Shown here in pieces: positions 9,701-35,000 of a stretch of 64,000 nucleotides of DNA. Origin of the DNA: Lepisosteus oculatus (Eukaryota > Chordata > Actinopteri > Semionotiformes > Lepisosteidae); the NCBI RefSeq assembly GCF_040954835.1, contig NC_090712.1, positions 9,123,284 to 9,187,283 of the forward strand, given 5' to 3'. The translations under genes and the position numbers were made by a program. A model generated the notes under the pieces. It did not search any database. It saw only the letters and a program-made list of their open reading frames with translations, and was not told the DNA's origin. Numbering within the stretch: the first letter of the stretch is position 1; each line of letters begins with the position of its first letter.

Positions 9701-12181
9701 TTCATATTCAGCGTCGTTGAGTCTGTTGAGTGAGACTACCTTGAGATGAAGGACTTTACGCAGTTTTTAGTCATTCTTTTCTGATGTAGAACTGTGATAT
9801 GTATCGTGTTAGTAAAACGTCAACTTTCTTATTAAATTCAAGTTTTCATAGTCCACTCCCCGATAGAAAGCCACACCGGTCTTGGTCTAAGGGTCTGTAT
9901 TATCTGTTACTGAACAATGACGTTTTATTCAGAGTCAATAAACATCGGGATCTAGGAGTATTCATCAGACAATGTAAAATCAATACTTTGATTACAGAAA
10001 AGTGGGTTTTGAATGGTGACACTCCAATGTCGCATACACAGCGCACATTGTTCTGGCCACATCCACAGATTTAAATCATTAATTCTCCATATTTCTTTTC
10101 AAAAACAAATTTAGCGTTAAAGGTATGCAAAATGAACTTTCTGAACTTCGTGGCGCACAATGGAAATAGGGGATCACAAATTCAAGATGCTGTATGTCTT
10201 CATGTGAGTGTAAAAAATTGGAGGATGAAGGCGTTATGTGCGACCGACATTATCAAAAGGAGCAGCGACACCTTCCGGAGAAAAAAAAAAATCACTCAAA
10301 ATGTACGAATTCAGTTCGAACAAATAACTGCCCTTCCAGTTCTTCTCGGACTCAAAAAAACTTCACTTTACTATCCTTTCGTATTCTTTAGAAATGTTTT
10401 CGTCATCCTATTTTTCTTACATAAAATATCTATTTCAAAGCGGTGAGGGGAGATGGCTGTGACAATTATGCCCTAAAAAACAGGAAATACAAAAAAATAA
10501 AGGGGATGAAAAACAATATTTCACAGTTTTAATGTTATTATAAGGAAAAGTACAAAGTGACAGCACGATTACAAAGTACAGAACTGAAGACAGTGGTCAG
10601 AGCACCTTTTACAACAGCAGGATTTCAATAAGTGCCCTAGGAAATATAGGATTGGTCTGTGCCCAAGCCATTTAAAACAATAACTACCCGTGACAATCAA
10701 GACAAAGAACAGGGCGTATGTTAATACAAAATATAGTTAGTACAATATTGGCACTATTTTCAATAAATTATGTAAAGTATGCCATAAAACGTAGACGTAA
10801 ATATTTTTAAAAAATAGAATAAATTAATCTGTTGCCTTATCCTTTGTGTGGTCCATCTGTGCATTACGTTAATTGTATTTATTAATACAGTGCATTTGCT
10901 AGCCAGCTTCTATAATTGAATTGCACAGTATTAGTCAGCTCATCGGAGTGCAGATGTTTTCGAAACTAAAAAGTCAAAGACTGTGTCCTCGCCAGTGGTC
11001 GTCTACTGTCTATACTGTAAGTGAAACGTTGTACTACCGGTTTTATCTTACAGATGCATCTGAAGCGCAAGATTCTATACAGATGTTGCAGTCTTGTGGT
11101 TTCTGATATTTGTTACATCACCGTTAATTTCACAACTTTCTGCTCATGGAAGGATCCTTTGCTGATTTCAAGAGCACCACAGTTATTTTGAGTTCTATGG
11201 AGATGAGTGTCCACATTTAAAGTGACTGTGATCTTCTTGTGAATAAAATAAAACAAGAAGTTAGTGAATGGTGGTTTGATCTGTGTATCTGTGTTCCAGC
11301 AATTCCAGCAATTGTTTTTGCTACCGCTTTGTTTTCCCTGAACATTTCTGGTTACCCAACAATAACGCCTCATGTGAGCCGCAATTAAACCATTTCTCCC
11401 AAAGGGGGCAGCACTGCTTCATTCGGAGATAAGAACGGTGGACTGATGTGAAAACGCTCATCTCCAGAATTATGAGTCCTAGGGATCTTTTACTGTATTA
11501 TTAACTCCATTTTTATTTACTGGAATTATTTTTAGAATATTAATCTAGAGTCTGGAATATTGAGAAACGTATTAGATTCCTTTAATCATTGAAGAAATGG
11601 CATAAGAAAGAAGCATTAGATGCTTTTTCAGCTTTTGACATGCAGTAAGCTTATCTGAATGAGAAAGGGATACTCTGACAGAAAAAGGTGGGAGTATGAA
11701 CATGATGTCGATTTTATATCCACGGAAATGTTGAGAAAATGAACAGTTTTACTTAAACTCTACACGCAAAGGCACTCAGTTAAAGTATATCTGAATGTAA
11801 ATCGTGCTACGTGTGTTGCTTTTTAAGGTTAGACCACCGAATTCAGGTATCTAGGGAGAGACTTTTCCAAAGTTAGGAATGAACAACGGTTAAATCAAAT
11901 TGTCGAAAAATACAGCACACAGTCGTAATGCAAACACAGCAGCAAGGTCTGTAATGAGAAATTATGTCATTAGTGGTTCTTATGTTCCTAGTATCATCAT
12001 AAATTATGGCTGAGCCTACCTCCTAGGCGTGGCACTTTCTCTGTAAAAGGTGCCGGGAAAAAAATCATTCAAGTAAGCTTTTAGCAGGGGTGCTGGCATC
12101 TCAGAAAGACGACATCGACCAGTTATAACTAACGCCTTTTGTTTCTTTTTTCTTTTGACAAAGTCGGGAGGTCTTCCCAGT
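9701..12181. other. CEP68-SLC1A4 intergenic interval, including SLC1A4 3' UTR
   Basis: About 2.5 kb separates the SLC1A4 stop from the CEP68 promoter. The SLC1A4 3' UTR must occupy its right part. A possible minus-strand AATAAA lies at 11517-11512. I see no coding sequence or clear repeat here. Confidence 0.55.
11512..11517 (-). terminator. Possible SLC1A4 polyadenylation signal
   Basis: AATAAA on the minus strand lies about 665 bases past the SLC1A4 stop codon. Other AATAAA copies occur nearer CEP68 (for example around 9925), so the used site is unknown. Confidence 0.25.
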
Positions 12182-23543
<11,362 letters not shown>

Positions 23544-23950
23544 TTTGCAGGAAACACGACCCTCAGTCTGGAGAGACGCGCGGATGCTATGAATAACGGT
23601 GCAAATGATCCAGAGACCGCAAGTCCACGGCACGCGGACTCGCTCTTGCGGTAACTTGTGGCGACTGATGTTCTCCGGAGCGAAACGTGTTCGCTGCTCT
23701 GCCAATGGAGTGAGGGGGCTCCTGGAAAAGGGGTGGAGAATACGCGCGGGTACAGCAACACTTAGACAAAAAAAAAATGATGATGCAACAGGGCTGGAAA
23801 TTGCTTCTTTCCAGATTTGTTCAGAGCAGCAATAAAGTAGAAAAAGCCGAGAAGAAGTAATGCGATATTCCTTGGTGCTCAGCGCTCGGCGCGTTAGGGG
23901 AATCGGTAGGGGGGATACGATGGGGGATTATAAAATAAACTTTCATTGAT
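23544..23950 (-). promoter_or_regulatory. SLC1A4 5' UTR and promoter region
   Basis: The sequence upstream of the ATG is CpG-richer than its surroundings (clusters such as GCGCGGATGC and AGCGCTCGGCGCG). No clear minus-strand TATA box was found. The transcription start cannot be placed by eye. Confidence 0.5.
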
Positions 23951-25660
23951 CCTCTACGGAAGGTCTTTTTGGAGAATTAGAACGACAGCAAATCGAGATT
24001 AAAAATTTCTGGGGGCGCTCCTCTTGCAGCGGGAAAGAAATATTTTCAGGAGTCCTGTGCTATTGGGCTTTGAGACCCGTCAGTCTGCAACGCTCCTTAA
24101 ATGATATTACGCGGCAGCTGGCAGGAAAAAACAGGCCAAGAGCTGACTTGGCTCTTCACCCACCGCAAAATCCCGCTGGACTTCATACTGAAACAAGCTT
24201 GGCGACAGGCGTTTTATGAAGTGCATCTTTAATTTGTCTTCATGATCTGTAATACATAACAATAATTTATTAAGCAGCTTCTCGAACACCGTTGGTCAGT
24301 TGTCCCAGACAACTGATTTGGCAGGCTTTTTAATAACCCGTTTTGCAATTCTGAACATAAAACAGCCTGCTGTGAAATGGGGTTTTACTGCGTCCTTTGA
24401 CACCTCCGCTGGTTTTGCAAATACCGTAGTGACATCAAGAATATCACCCGTAGATGGCGTCGTCCCTCTTTCTTTCCACGCTGGTAAAGAACAGCTGGAA
24501 CATTTAGATAGAAGACACACAGTCTAAGATACACGTTGTTTCGACCTGTGTGTCCCTTTTCAGACTTCATTGTTATGATGTTGAGAGTTAACAAAACCGC
24601 ACACAATATCTATCAACGGGCTGTCCGGTCAAATTCTTATCTAATCACGAAGAACCGATACAAAACTAGTATCTGTCAATGCTGCGAATGAAAGTCGTGC
24701 AATTTCAAGTATGTACAACAGGTCCCTTGTAGAAGGAAACTTTAATTCTATCATGAAATGTTAAAAAAAATGTCCGCTTTTTCCCCATTCCGGCGCAGGC
24801 GACATTCAGTGATCTCAATGCTGCACTAAAGGCTGCTCATTATTAAACGATTTATAAAAGCTTTTCTCACATCCATATACAAGGCCCGAGTGTTTGCAAC
24901 TTCCTGGATTTCATTTTTTTAAACTGACCTTCAGTTTAAATACAGCACGTCAAATTTGAAATTTGAACTGTATGAAATCCTGCAAAAACGTTTTTTTTAG
25001 CAGAATTACAACACCCGTTAGTCCCTCCAAGCCGCTTTTCGCTTTCATAACGAATAAAATAAACATTTTTATTTCGGTCTCTTTGGATTGATCAATAAGT
25101 CAGCTGTTACTCGTGATGTCAAACACATCTGGGTGTTTACATTTATGGGAATAAAGCATTTGGAGAACACGTTCTCTAGAGATCAGGATTAGTGCTTGAG
25201 CAATGAGCATCCCTTTTTTTACAGTTGGTCTTTGTGCGAAACTCCTTATTTTTTTCCACAAGAGGGCCCTATTTCCATAAGAATAAACTCTTGAAAAAAA
25301 CGAGCCACTAGTCTTTCTCTCTTCAATACGACTATTTCTTTCGCCTGCATGTCTTGTGTATATATTTTATTCACACCATTCATTAGCAGAAGATAATGGA
25401 TTTATTTATGCAGAAAACCCAGTCGTCTCAATTTTACACTTTCAAAGTCCAAAGTCCAAAATGTGAGTATACTAATCAGCTATTATTTTCATAACGTACA
25501 TACAAACGAAAAATATTTTAATCTTTCAATATTTATTTTTGTCTAGTTTTCAGTTGTGTATCCCATTGTCTCTGAGTGTATGTAATGTTTTAAGCTTAAA
25601 AAACTTCACATTAGTGGTTTTACAAGTTTTTGGAAGTCATGTCATTTGCCAAACCCCTTT
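23951..25660. other. Intergenic, upstream of SLC1A4
   Basis: No gene or clear repeat was recognised. The first few hundred bases, to about 24.5 kb, keep moderate CpG content and may belong to the SLC1A4 upstream control region. Confidence 0.4.
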
Positions 25661-25664
25661 GCAC

Positions 25665-25788
25665 CACACGGTGTCGCGGTGAAGCCGGAGCCTACCCGGC
25701 AAGCAACGAGCGCAAGGCAGGGTACACCCTGGATAGGACGCCAGTCTATCGCAGGGCAAGTGCAAACCCATCATACATGGGGACAATT
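25665..25788 (+). repeat. Dispersed repeat fragment (common fish repeat)
   Basis: Segments such as AGCCTACCCGGCAAGCAACG, GCAAGGCAGGGTACACCCTG and GACGCCAGTCTATCGCAGGG are those of a repeat seen in very many fish and amphibian genomes. It ends at GGGGACAATTTGG, where another repeat begins. Confidence 0.6.
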
Positions 25789-25928
25789 TGGAGGCCACGG
25801 TAAAGGCCGAGGGGGGGAATTTGGCCCGGACACCGGGATAACTCCCTACACTTATCGAGAAATGCCCAGGGATCTTTAATGACCACTGAGAGTCAGGACC
25901 TCGGTTAAACGTCTCAACCGAAAGACGG
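25789..25928 (-). repeat. SINE-like repeat, family copy 2 (partial)
   Basis: In reverse orientation it shows AATTTGGCCCGGACACCGG, GATCTTTAATGACCACTGAG and CGGTTAAACGTCTCAACCGA. These are the same blocks as in the 7250 and 61495 copies. Confidence 0.7.
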
Positions 25929-26219
25929 ATTTTTCGGAAGTACCATGAGGAAATATAGCATCGTGTTTAATTAACAAATTACTAACAGTTACATTTACAT
26001 ACTAACAGTCTGTAAAGTAGTCGCGTTAGCAAATTACACCAAAATGAGGGATAAGCAAACACGGTAGAAATTACATATTAAATTCAAGTAAGATTTAGGT
26101 AAAATTCAAAACTGGGCAAACTCCTGGCCGATGGCATTTAATGTAGACTAGTGCAGAAAACTGGATGCAGAAAACCCGTTCCCTGGTCAACACATCCAAT
26201 CAATCCCCTGGTAGCTTAT

Positions 26220-26465
26220 TCCTGGTGAGGGCAGCAGACAATTAGGAAGCAAAGCGAGTAGGGAGCGGGATACATCCAGGACAGGATGCCCGTGCATTTC
26301 GGGGTACTCACAGAGGCGCGCATTAGAGACACCAGTTCACCCCCGGTCGTTACGAAGGAAGGAAAGCAGAGCACCTGGCGAAAACACGCGCCAATCTGGG
26401 GATAACATGCAAACTCCAGACCGATGTCTGAGACGCAAGAGCTGCGTATGAACTAACCACCTCGG
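26220..26465 (+). repeat. Diverged dispersed repeat, same family as at 25665 and 50255
   Basis: It carries ATCCAGGACAGGATGCCCGT, a CTCACAG segment and GGATAACATGCAAACTCCAG in the order seen in this repeat family. Confidence 0.55.
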
Positions 26466-26469
26466 GTAA

Positions 26470-28380
26470 CACATCATCTCGGGTAAACCTCGACAGAACA
26501 AACGGAGATAACGGATCCTGTTTTGAAAAAGATCACTGGCACAGCGACACACAATCAAGATTTTTTAGTAATCTACCCAGTATACGGGCAGTACAGTACT
26601 GAGTCATATTTTCTTTCATTGAGAAATATGTTGGAGCTGACGCGCAGCGTGTATGCGGGATATTACCTTTAATTCGGCTGTCAGGAATTCTATTCAATTC
26701 CATCTCCTTTCCACGCCCTCATAGTAAATACCCTCATCTCTGTCACGCCCTGAGAGAAACTCCAGCACGGGAGAATTCCTGTGCTGTTCAGCCATTCGGT
26801 TCTTGAAATGTATTCTAACACATCTAAGTGTGTACGCAATTCATATTGTTTTCCAGTAATGAGAAACAGAAAGCATTTCAATCTCTCCTTCAGACTCATA
26901 TGGGTGTTACATAACACACCCCCACCCCCCGTTTTTTTAAACTGTGAAATACGTGTATTTTCACCGGAGGAACTACAGCCGTGCATTTCCTGTTATGCTA
27001 CATAGCTTTTAACTTGTAACAGAAAAGACTCAGCGCGCTGGGTGCTGTGTGTCAGTCGTTAGAAAGCGTCGTACATATGTACTGGAAGCATTATACAAAG
27101 GTGTAGGAGAGTTTGGCAGACTGTCTCCATAGTGCTCAAATTCGACTGGATCCCACCGAATACATGAGCTCTGAGCTTTTAGCCAGTCGCATAGAATGGG
27201 TTTCTCTCCATAACCATATGCAGCATTGTATATCTGTGTGATATTTGCTAATCATAGCCTTTCTTCTTTGTGAACTGCTAACTTATCTGGCATCATTGAA
27301 TTCTGTGTCCTTTTAGCCTTTTTATGTCTTTGTTTTGTTGTATTCTGAAAACTAAAATGAATAAACTTGTACAATAGACGCCCCCCCCCACTCCCCCCTT
27401 CCACACACACGTTGTTCGGTTAAACGTGTAATTTATACAATAGGAATAGTCACTTAAATACGTGTACATTTATATTTAAAACAACATATTTGTAAACTGT
27501 ACACATTTATCAGCTTTGACTCACTTTTTGTCGCTTAATGAAATTTTTTAACAATAGCGATGTTTTGCTTAGAATGAATACCTAACACTGCCAGGCTACA
27601 GGTTTCTAATTTTCTAGACACTTCATTTGCCTTTTGCGTGTTTTCCCTGACATTCACAACATTCCTACAGTGTTTCCTAAGGGCCTTAAAATGCCTGTTT
27701 GTGGTGAGTAATGGTTTCTACGGCCCAGTAACACCAAAGAAAATACGCCCATGTCAACAACATATACTGTATACAGAGAAACTTATGCTTATTACTACTG
27801 AAATAGCTTAGGAAACAAGTTTGTTTTTCGCTGGATGGAGGGCATATGGTTTGTTTTAAATGGTCATTGTCGCATTGGGTCGCATTGTAGATGGTTAGGT
27901 CAACGTTACAGCTGTGTGTCAGTATAATACTGACCCTCTTTTCTAATCTGTCAGACCCAACCGAGAACCAGACAACCTGGACGACTGAGGAAGAAGCTCT
28001 GAAGAACAGCCCACAAGAGGAGGCCGTTGTTATACCGCCATTACAACAGCGTCATTTTTGGTCATTTTTATTTTTCTGTAATTTCTGTCACAGCCAAACT
28101 AGGAAATGGTTCAGCGCAGCGATTAGACTGTATAGAGACACTCACTCATTTGGAGATAGCTCAGCCCAAGCGTACAACTTGCCCGGGCCACTTCATTTGA
28201 TTGCAACTACTGGCGGCTACCGCTATGCGGTATGTCAGTTTTGTAAATGGGAATCTTACGATCGCAAAAGACTTCAATATTATATCTAATGATCGAAATC
28301 ACAGTCCTTTCAATACGCGTATCCCTTGAACAAGTAAGCGAGATAATGCATGAAAATTAATTACTGACACATTTGTGCCC
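26470..28380. other. Intergenic stretch
   Basis: No gene was recognised. It includes a C-rich low-complexity tract near 27380-27405. Open frames here (for example 27891-28289) show no family similarity. Confidence 0.4.
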
Positions 28381-28830
28381 GCGCGTATTATCTGGCCGTG
28401 CATTCTTAAACACAGCGCTGCAGCCTGAGCACCGGCGGTTTAGTCAGCCTGTCTACCACTACTTCATCCACCCACAGACAATTGCGTGACTGTAGCTTTA
28501 TCTGCCTCCTCCTTGCAAGGTTTAATCATATTTCTGACTGCATGCCTGGCACACACCACCCTCTACCCGAGCAGCGAGCGCAGAAACCGATATCGCAGGT
28601 ACAGTACATACAGTACGGTACAGTGCTGCAGGGAGCATATTTCATCGGCGTTTAAAAGGAGAAATGGAGAGAAAGGGCCGTCTCTGTCTGTCAGAGCTAG
28701 GATAGGCTTGCCTTTTGAGCTCGACTCCACTACCTCACGACGCAATTTGCCATCTTCTCACGAGTAGGCGGGATGTGCTCTGGTGACTCAACCCCCGAGT
28801 CACTGCACGACCTGTCAATCAAATTAAATG
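28380..28830 (+). promoter_or_regulatory. Possible promoter or first-exon region
   Basis: A CpG-enriched patch (CCGCGCGTATT, CACCGGCGG) precedes a good small exon at 29053-29090. A start could lie here for a plus-strand transcript, either SERTAD2 leader or lncRNA. This is inference from composition and splice signals only. Confidence 0.3.
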
Positions 28831-29052
28831 TCTTGTGCTTGAGGCCAGGCAGTACTGCCGATTCTGTGTTTGAGCCATGACTGTCTGGACTTGTTACATT
28901 GTATAATCATGAGCAAGTGATCCTTCTGACTCCGGCTGTGCTAAAATAAGTGACAAGTGATGGGATAGAGAGGCGACTTTAAAAGCCAGAGATCGATAGT
29001 TTAATTTTTTTAACAGAAATATTTATTTCTTCTTTTAAATGTTTTGTTTTTA

Positions 29053-29090
29053 GAAGCCGCCTACTGGACTGGACAGTTCCTCAAAGAAGG
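29053..29090 (+). other. Candidate internal noncoding exon (38 nt)
   Basis: A T-rich tract and GTTTTTAG acceptor is followed by 38 bases, then AAAGAAGG|GTAAGTGC, a near-ideal donor. It has no long open frame. It would fit a 5' leader exon of SERTAD2 or a lncRNA exon. Confidence 0.35.
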
Positions 29091-32000
29091 GTAAGTGCTG
29101 TTTACTCCTTCGGTGGCCTTTGAGATACGATACGGGCCAAGTAGTTTGAGATGACGCTCGCTACTGTATTTATTATTTCATTGTTTGTGTTCAAGAAAGT
29201 GACGGCATTTGTTTTCAGCGAGTTGCTACGGTGTAACTAAAATTTGTTAACTTTTTTTCGGTGGGCGCAAACCATAGCTGAAACAAGATTATTGAAATGT
29301 TTCACCCTCAATTCTTCTTAATGTTAATGTAAGGTTGAACGCACTGAGAATAAGCGACGCGTTTATTAAACATGTAGCGCGGAGTATAGCGTGTTGAATT
29401 GCGTAGAAATGCGAAAACGTGAATTAAAATCACGCAATTTTGATTCATCCTAGTCTGTCCACATTTTTGGTTTCTTTTCTACTGTGATAAGACATGACCC
29501 AGCTGCTTTGGGTTTTATTATATAACTGCGTTTTTTAAGGACACAAGTGCTTGGATAGTGTTAGGATAGTTTTTTCCCTCAAATGCTAGCACAGGAAATC
29601 TCTTAATACGTAAAAGCATTGAGTTTGTGTGGTTTCCATATAACAGTACAAGAAACGTGCATTCACACACTGAAATGTTTACAGAGAATGGTGTTAAAGA
29701 CATGTTATATCGTAGGGGATTAAGCTGTGTTAATGCAAGACATGAACAATACGCAAAGTCACAGACCTTTTGTGCCCTGAATTTGAAAATAAGGCGCGGG
29801 TGATATTTCCTTGTATTAAGCTAACTGAATGTACGGTGCATTGCTCGGGGTTTTGTAAACCGATCTTACCTGACTGTAAAATATATCTAGGAAGTAAAAT
29901 TGATAACGTATCTCTTTTTGTTCAAATAATTGAATTTACGCAGCTCTGAAATAGTATTGTTAAGCGTTGTACTGGTTTCGACCCGGCCTATATTACGGGA
30001 TTGTGCTTTCACAGTGCATTTTGTGTTACTGTATCCCCAAGGGAATTATATTAACAATATATGTACAATGCTTTTAAAGTACAAAAACGCTCATAATTAG
30101 TTCTTGGAAGAAAAACAATTGGCAGGAAAATTAACTTTTAAAAGTAGTGTCCTGGCCAACTTTATGAATTTGGACCTACAGCTCCCCAGGCTAATCTTCT
30201 TTTTTTGTGTGTGTTTTGTATCAGTTTGTATCTAAAAAAAACAAAACAAATGTAATGTTTTTATTGTTTGAAACGTGAAGTTGAAACCATTGCGTAAAAC
30301 AAAAGTTAGAAGACTAATTCCTAAAGTTTTTACAGCAATGCTCACTTTGTAGGGTCCCCATCCTTACACAGAAAAGCGTTGGGTTGAAGGTAGAATAAAA
30401 CCCTTTACTTACACCTTGTTTGGCAAAAGTGAATTTGGGGCTCTATTTTTCCTAAATGTCTTATTCATTATGTGTCAAATGGGGTGTTACAGATGATAAT
30501 AGCACCTAAATTGAGCCCAGAGTAATTTGTTCTGGTCAAGGTCATTTTTTCACTTTAGGCTGACTTTTGCCTTGTCACAAGTCTTAAGAGGAAACTTTTT
30601 TTATTAAAAATTATTGGTGCAAAATGCTCCAACCTGGATAAAGTGACCTGGGGTCCGATTAATGGTTTTTTTTTCCAAATTCAATCATGTAATAAACTGC
30701 AGTGCTATTAGAACTAATATTTAATATTTTTCTTCAGATTTTTTGCTTCAATGTGGTGTGGTTTCTAATTCAAATTGCACTTTACTTTAATTTTGAACAG
30801 AAAGCAATCCACACAGTTAAGCGCAGGTCTTTGAGATATTGTCATAGTGTATCCCATGGACTCCTTCCATTTATGCTGTTGTCACAGTGTTTCTGAACAG
30901 ATAAGTCAGATTGAGATCAGAATGACTGGTACTAGTTCTTATCAAACAAGTAATGCACATTAAGAGTGGTGGAATTTATGCAGATGCCAAATAAAGATAA
31001 AATCACACTTTTAAAAACAAATTAATGTGTTTTTTTTTAAAACTGGTAGCACATGAGATGGTACTGATCTATACCTTCCTGGAATGAAGAAGGTGTCTCC
31101 TGAATAAATGATCCTTCTATACTGTATGTAGTGCTTTATAATCTATCCATTCTTTTCTAGCTGTGCCGAGATGCGAGGTGAGGGTTGCAGTGTTGCTCTA
31201 TAGTGTCAGACAATATTTACATCTAATGCAAAAAAAATAGGCAAATTAATATTCTTTCAGAAACTTCCATTTAGTCACTCAAATGCCATGTGATTATGGC
31301 ATTCTCCATGGCTCTAATGTGCTGAAGATTGCATTTAGATAGGAAAATTAGGCAACCATACTGTTTGAAACAGAGGTTTAAGAAAGACAAAATTGGAAAT
31401 GTCTTGGTTTCCATCTTACATTGTTTAATACTTAGCATCTGGCCAATCCTCTTGTCACCCAAATGGAAGCACAGGAGCTGTGAACGTGGGATTTCTAAAG
31501 GATGCACCCAAAAACTCTCTCATAAACCTATCACAATGCATAATTAGGTGGGCTTCAGTGTTTGTCACTAAGGAGCGCTGTGAATTATTCAATAATAAAT
31601 GCCTATGGTTGGCCTCTGACTATGCAGGATTAGATGAGCACTTCTAATTTTGCTTTTAATCCAGATTAGGGAATGGTGTTTACTGCTCCAGTACTATACT
31701 GGCAGCCTTGAACACAGCTCCTGTTGAACAGTTCAGAATAGCAGAGCCAAAGGAAAATGCTGTGCCAGAGTTTGTCTGTATCCACCTGCACACAAACCCC
31801 AGGAAGGATCATTAAACTTGTGTGTTACATGGTCTGTAGGAGGCTTTACCTTCCTGTGAGTGTCCATGAATTATTGTAGATAGTCTGTTCTCCCCACGTA
31901 GGTGCCAGGTGGCAACATTACCATCAGATCACAGCGATAAGGGAAGGCGGCCTGCTGGTGCCTGCCACAAGACTGTATACCATAGGTGTGATTGGGTAAT

Positions 32001-35000
32001 GGATGATAATTGGGTAACAGTGCCCTCTCCATGAGAGAGAGGCCAATAAAGGCTTGCTGGTTTAACTACAGTACATGGCACTACAAACGCAAAAGTTCTC
32101 CTTCAGAACAGTTATCGTAAAAGGAGAGGGAAACAAGGAAATGTCCTGAGTCATAAAGGGATGTTTGGTGTGCTACTCTCAGTAGAAATTTATAGAAGAA
32201 GATCTGATACAAATAGAAGTGTGAACTGCTGTCTTTTTTGCACAATTTACAAGATTAGTTTTTTAAGGAAACAAGATTGTATTCTTTTGCAGTTGGTAAA
32301 AAAGTCATTGGGAATGACTGTGATGCTATCAATGGGCTGCATTGTTCATTTTCAGACGAACAGAACTGCTAGAGTGGGTTTCATCCATCAACAAGTTCGT
32401 CTTTAAGCTAATAATGCCTTTGATTCCACATTCACAGTTCTTTGTGCATTTAATTACTTTGCCTTGGAAACAACTATTAATCGTTTGCAAAATTTAGAAA
32501 AAACATTCGTTGTGTGTGATCTAATTGCAATGTGCTTTCTTAGGAGCATAAGTTATGTAATAAACTAATAACCAAAGTTTCAGGACCTACACTTTTGAGA
32601 AAGGGATGTGAAAGTTTCTCAGCACTAAACAAAATGTGAAAATGCATGCAGCACATATTCTGTAGAAGCTAAATTATTCTGGTTTATTTCTCAAGAGTGT
32701 TTGCTGTGTGGATATCTGGGGGTGGGTTGGGGGGGTTGTTGATTTCCCTCGTATCTCTATGCAATATGAAGAGCATGCAGATGGGAATAATGGCAAAAGA
32801 TCCCTGAACAGCCTTTGACGACCATGTATTCATAAGTAATGAACACCATTACTCAACGATGTCACTTTATATGTAAATTTGTTAATTTAGTGCAGCACTT
32901 GCCGGTCTTGAATATTATCAAGTCAATTCAATTAAAACAGCGCAAGCACATTATGATAGACTATTAATTAGTAGCATAGTGTAGCGATGCTGAAGCCGAG
33001 CATTGATTGTAAGATACTACAGCTGAATGATGAGAAGACAGTCTTTTGGTTTTGTGTTGGCTCACAAAGGCCCACTTCATATGCTCACTTTATGGCTTTA
33101 ACGCCCACTACTTCTGCCTCCTTGGTTGTTTATTGCTAGTGCCTGTGGCCTCGAAGAAATACTTCCTGCCCTCTGTATAGGAGAGTGGAACCAAGGATCA
33201 GGGCAATGTGCAGCTCTGCTTGTACATGATCGTGCCTCGGTGCTCTATGGCAAAGAAAGAAGCATGATAAAAAATTAACTTTGACTTCTACATCCAGATG
33301 GAATTGTGGCCAATAGGAATGAGATTGAAGAGCCTGTGGAAACGGAATGCTCATTTAGTCTAGTGTAGACTAAACATCAAGAATGGCAGACAAAGTGAGC
33401 TGGAACAAGGAGCAACCAGCTCATTTAATTTATTTCTGGTGCCTTACGGTACAGTATCTCAGTCCTTTTCTACAGAAGTAACAGGGATGTTCCATTTACC
33501 TCTTCTTCAGCCACATGGACCCTTTGAGTTATCCTCCTTCATTTACTTGGAGTCGTCTGTGGATGTGGTGTAATATGATCTTACAAGGATTTATTAGATC
33601 GCTCCAATGGCCGAATCAGCAGAGGTCAGAATTCTTTATTAGGCCGGGACATCCCATGAAGAATTTTAGTTTTAATTGCATTCCTGTGACACCAAGTGTT
33701 TAAAGCTGCTCTGTGGCTTTATCAGTCATGTTTATTATTGTGAATCAAGGGAAACTCTTTTGAGAAACTTGCATTTGGATGTAAAATCCTACAGTAATAA
33801 TTTATCATTCTTGTAACCCTTTAAGTGCACAAATACACTTTTTCAGGATATTTGTAGCACACAGAACTGTAACATCTTATCTGATTTTAGTTTGTTTAGT
33901 TTAGGATTCAGCTCAGCAGAAATTGTCCAGATAAGAGAATGTGCGAAATCAGTTCAGAAGGAAAAGAATACTGTTTTGCAAACTAACTGTATCCGCAGAA
34001 GAAATACCTGAACTATCAAGACCGAAAACATGATTGGCGTTTTTGTTTTGCTTAGTGCGTTGTTTTTAAAGTTTTCTAAACTAATAGCCTCAAGCACATA
34101 TACTTGACCTGTGTGATTTGGAGGTAGGAGTCAGTCTCTCATCATTGTGAGTTGTTTATGCCTGATAGCAGGTCATGTGACACAACTGCAAGGGTTAGCT
34201 TGGTGGAATGTCACTCAGAGACATAATGTCAGCAACATCCTTTGCAGTATTAGTCACAGGAAACACTGTAGGTTTCACTTTGGCAAAGTACATGACATTT
34301 AACAGGTTCCCAGTGTCACCCATGATCCCTAACTTGCGACCTCCTATACTGGCGTAACAGTTGCTGTCGATTGTGTTGCCTCCCAGCTTGATTAGCTGTC
34401 ATCACTGTGGAAGGCTGAGCTGAACTCATGCACTTTTTCTGAAGGGGAGGGTACACAGAATCATTACGCCACTGTTACAGCATCACAGAACATCATTAGA
34501 AAAACAGACACTGTCTGGCGACACATTAAGTCTTCAGTCTCTATTGTATGTCACGAATGACTTGACCACACGGAACTTAACATTTCTCACTGTGGTCACT
34601 GAAGACGTTTAACGGTGTTGCGCTGTAGCATCAGTGTAAAGTAACATCCCTTCTTCACGGACACAGGGCAGCTTTCCAGCTGTACGTTCTGATGAGACTT
34701 TCTGCCCGCAAGCCAGCCAGGGTCGGAGTTTTCCACTGAATGGAAAGCAGTGGTGGGGTGCCAAGAGGGGCAGATTCTTCTTCTTCGTGGCATTGTCTTC
34801 AAACAGAGCCACTGGCGAAGAAAGGCCATAACAGCCAACACCAGCTGGCTATTTCAACAGCCATCACTACAGGATATCCATATTTAATGGACCCACTTTT
34901 AAAAAATATGAGAACAGTATTGGCACAAGCTAACACTCTGGAGTGACTGTGTTCCAGGAATGCTCATAACACTGAATGAGTTGGGGAACAAAGCATTTGG

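Noticed and set aside
27891..28289. 132-codon plus-strand ORF
   Set aside because: No recognisable motifs, and composition like the surrounding noncoding DNA.
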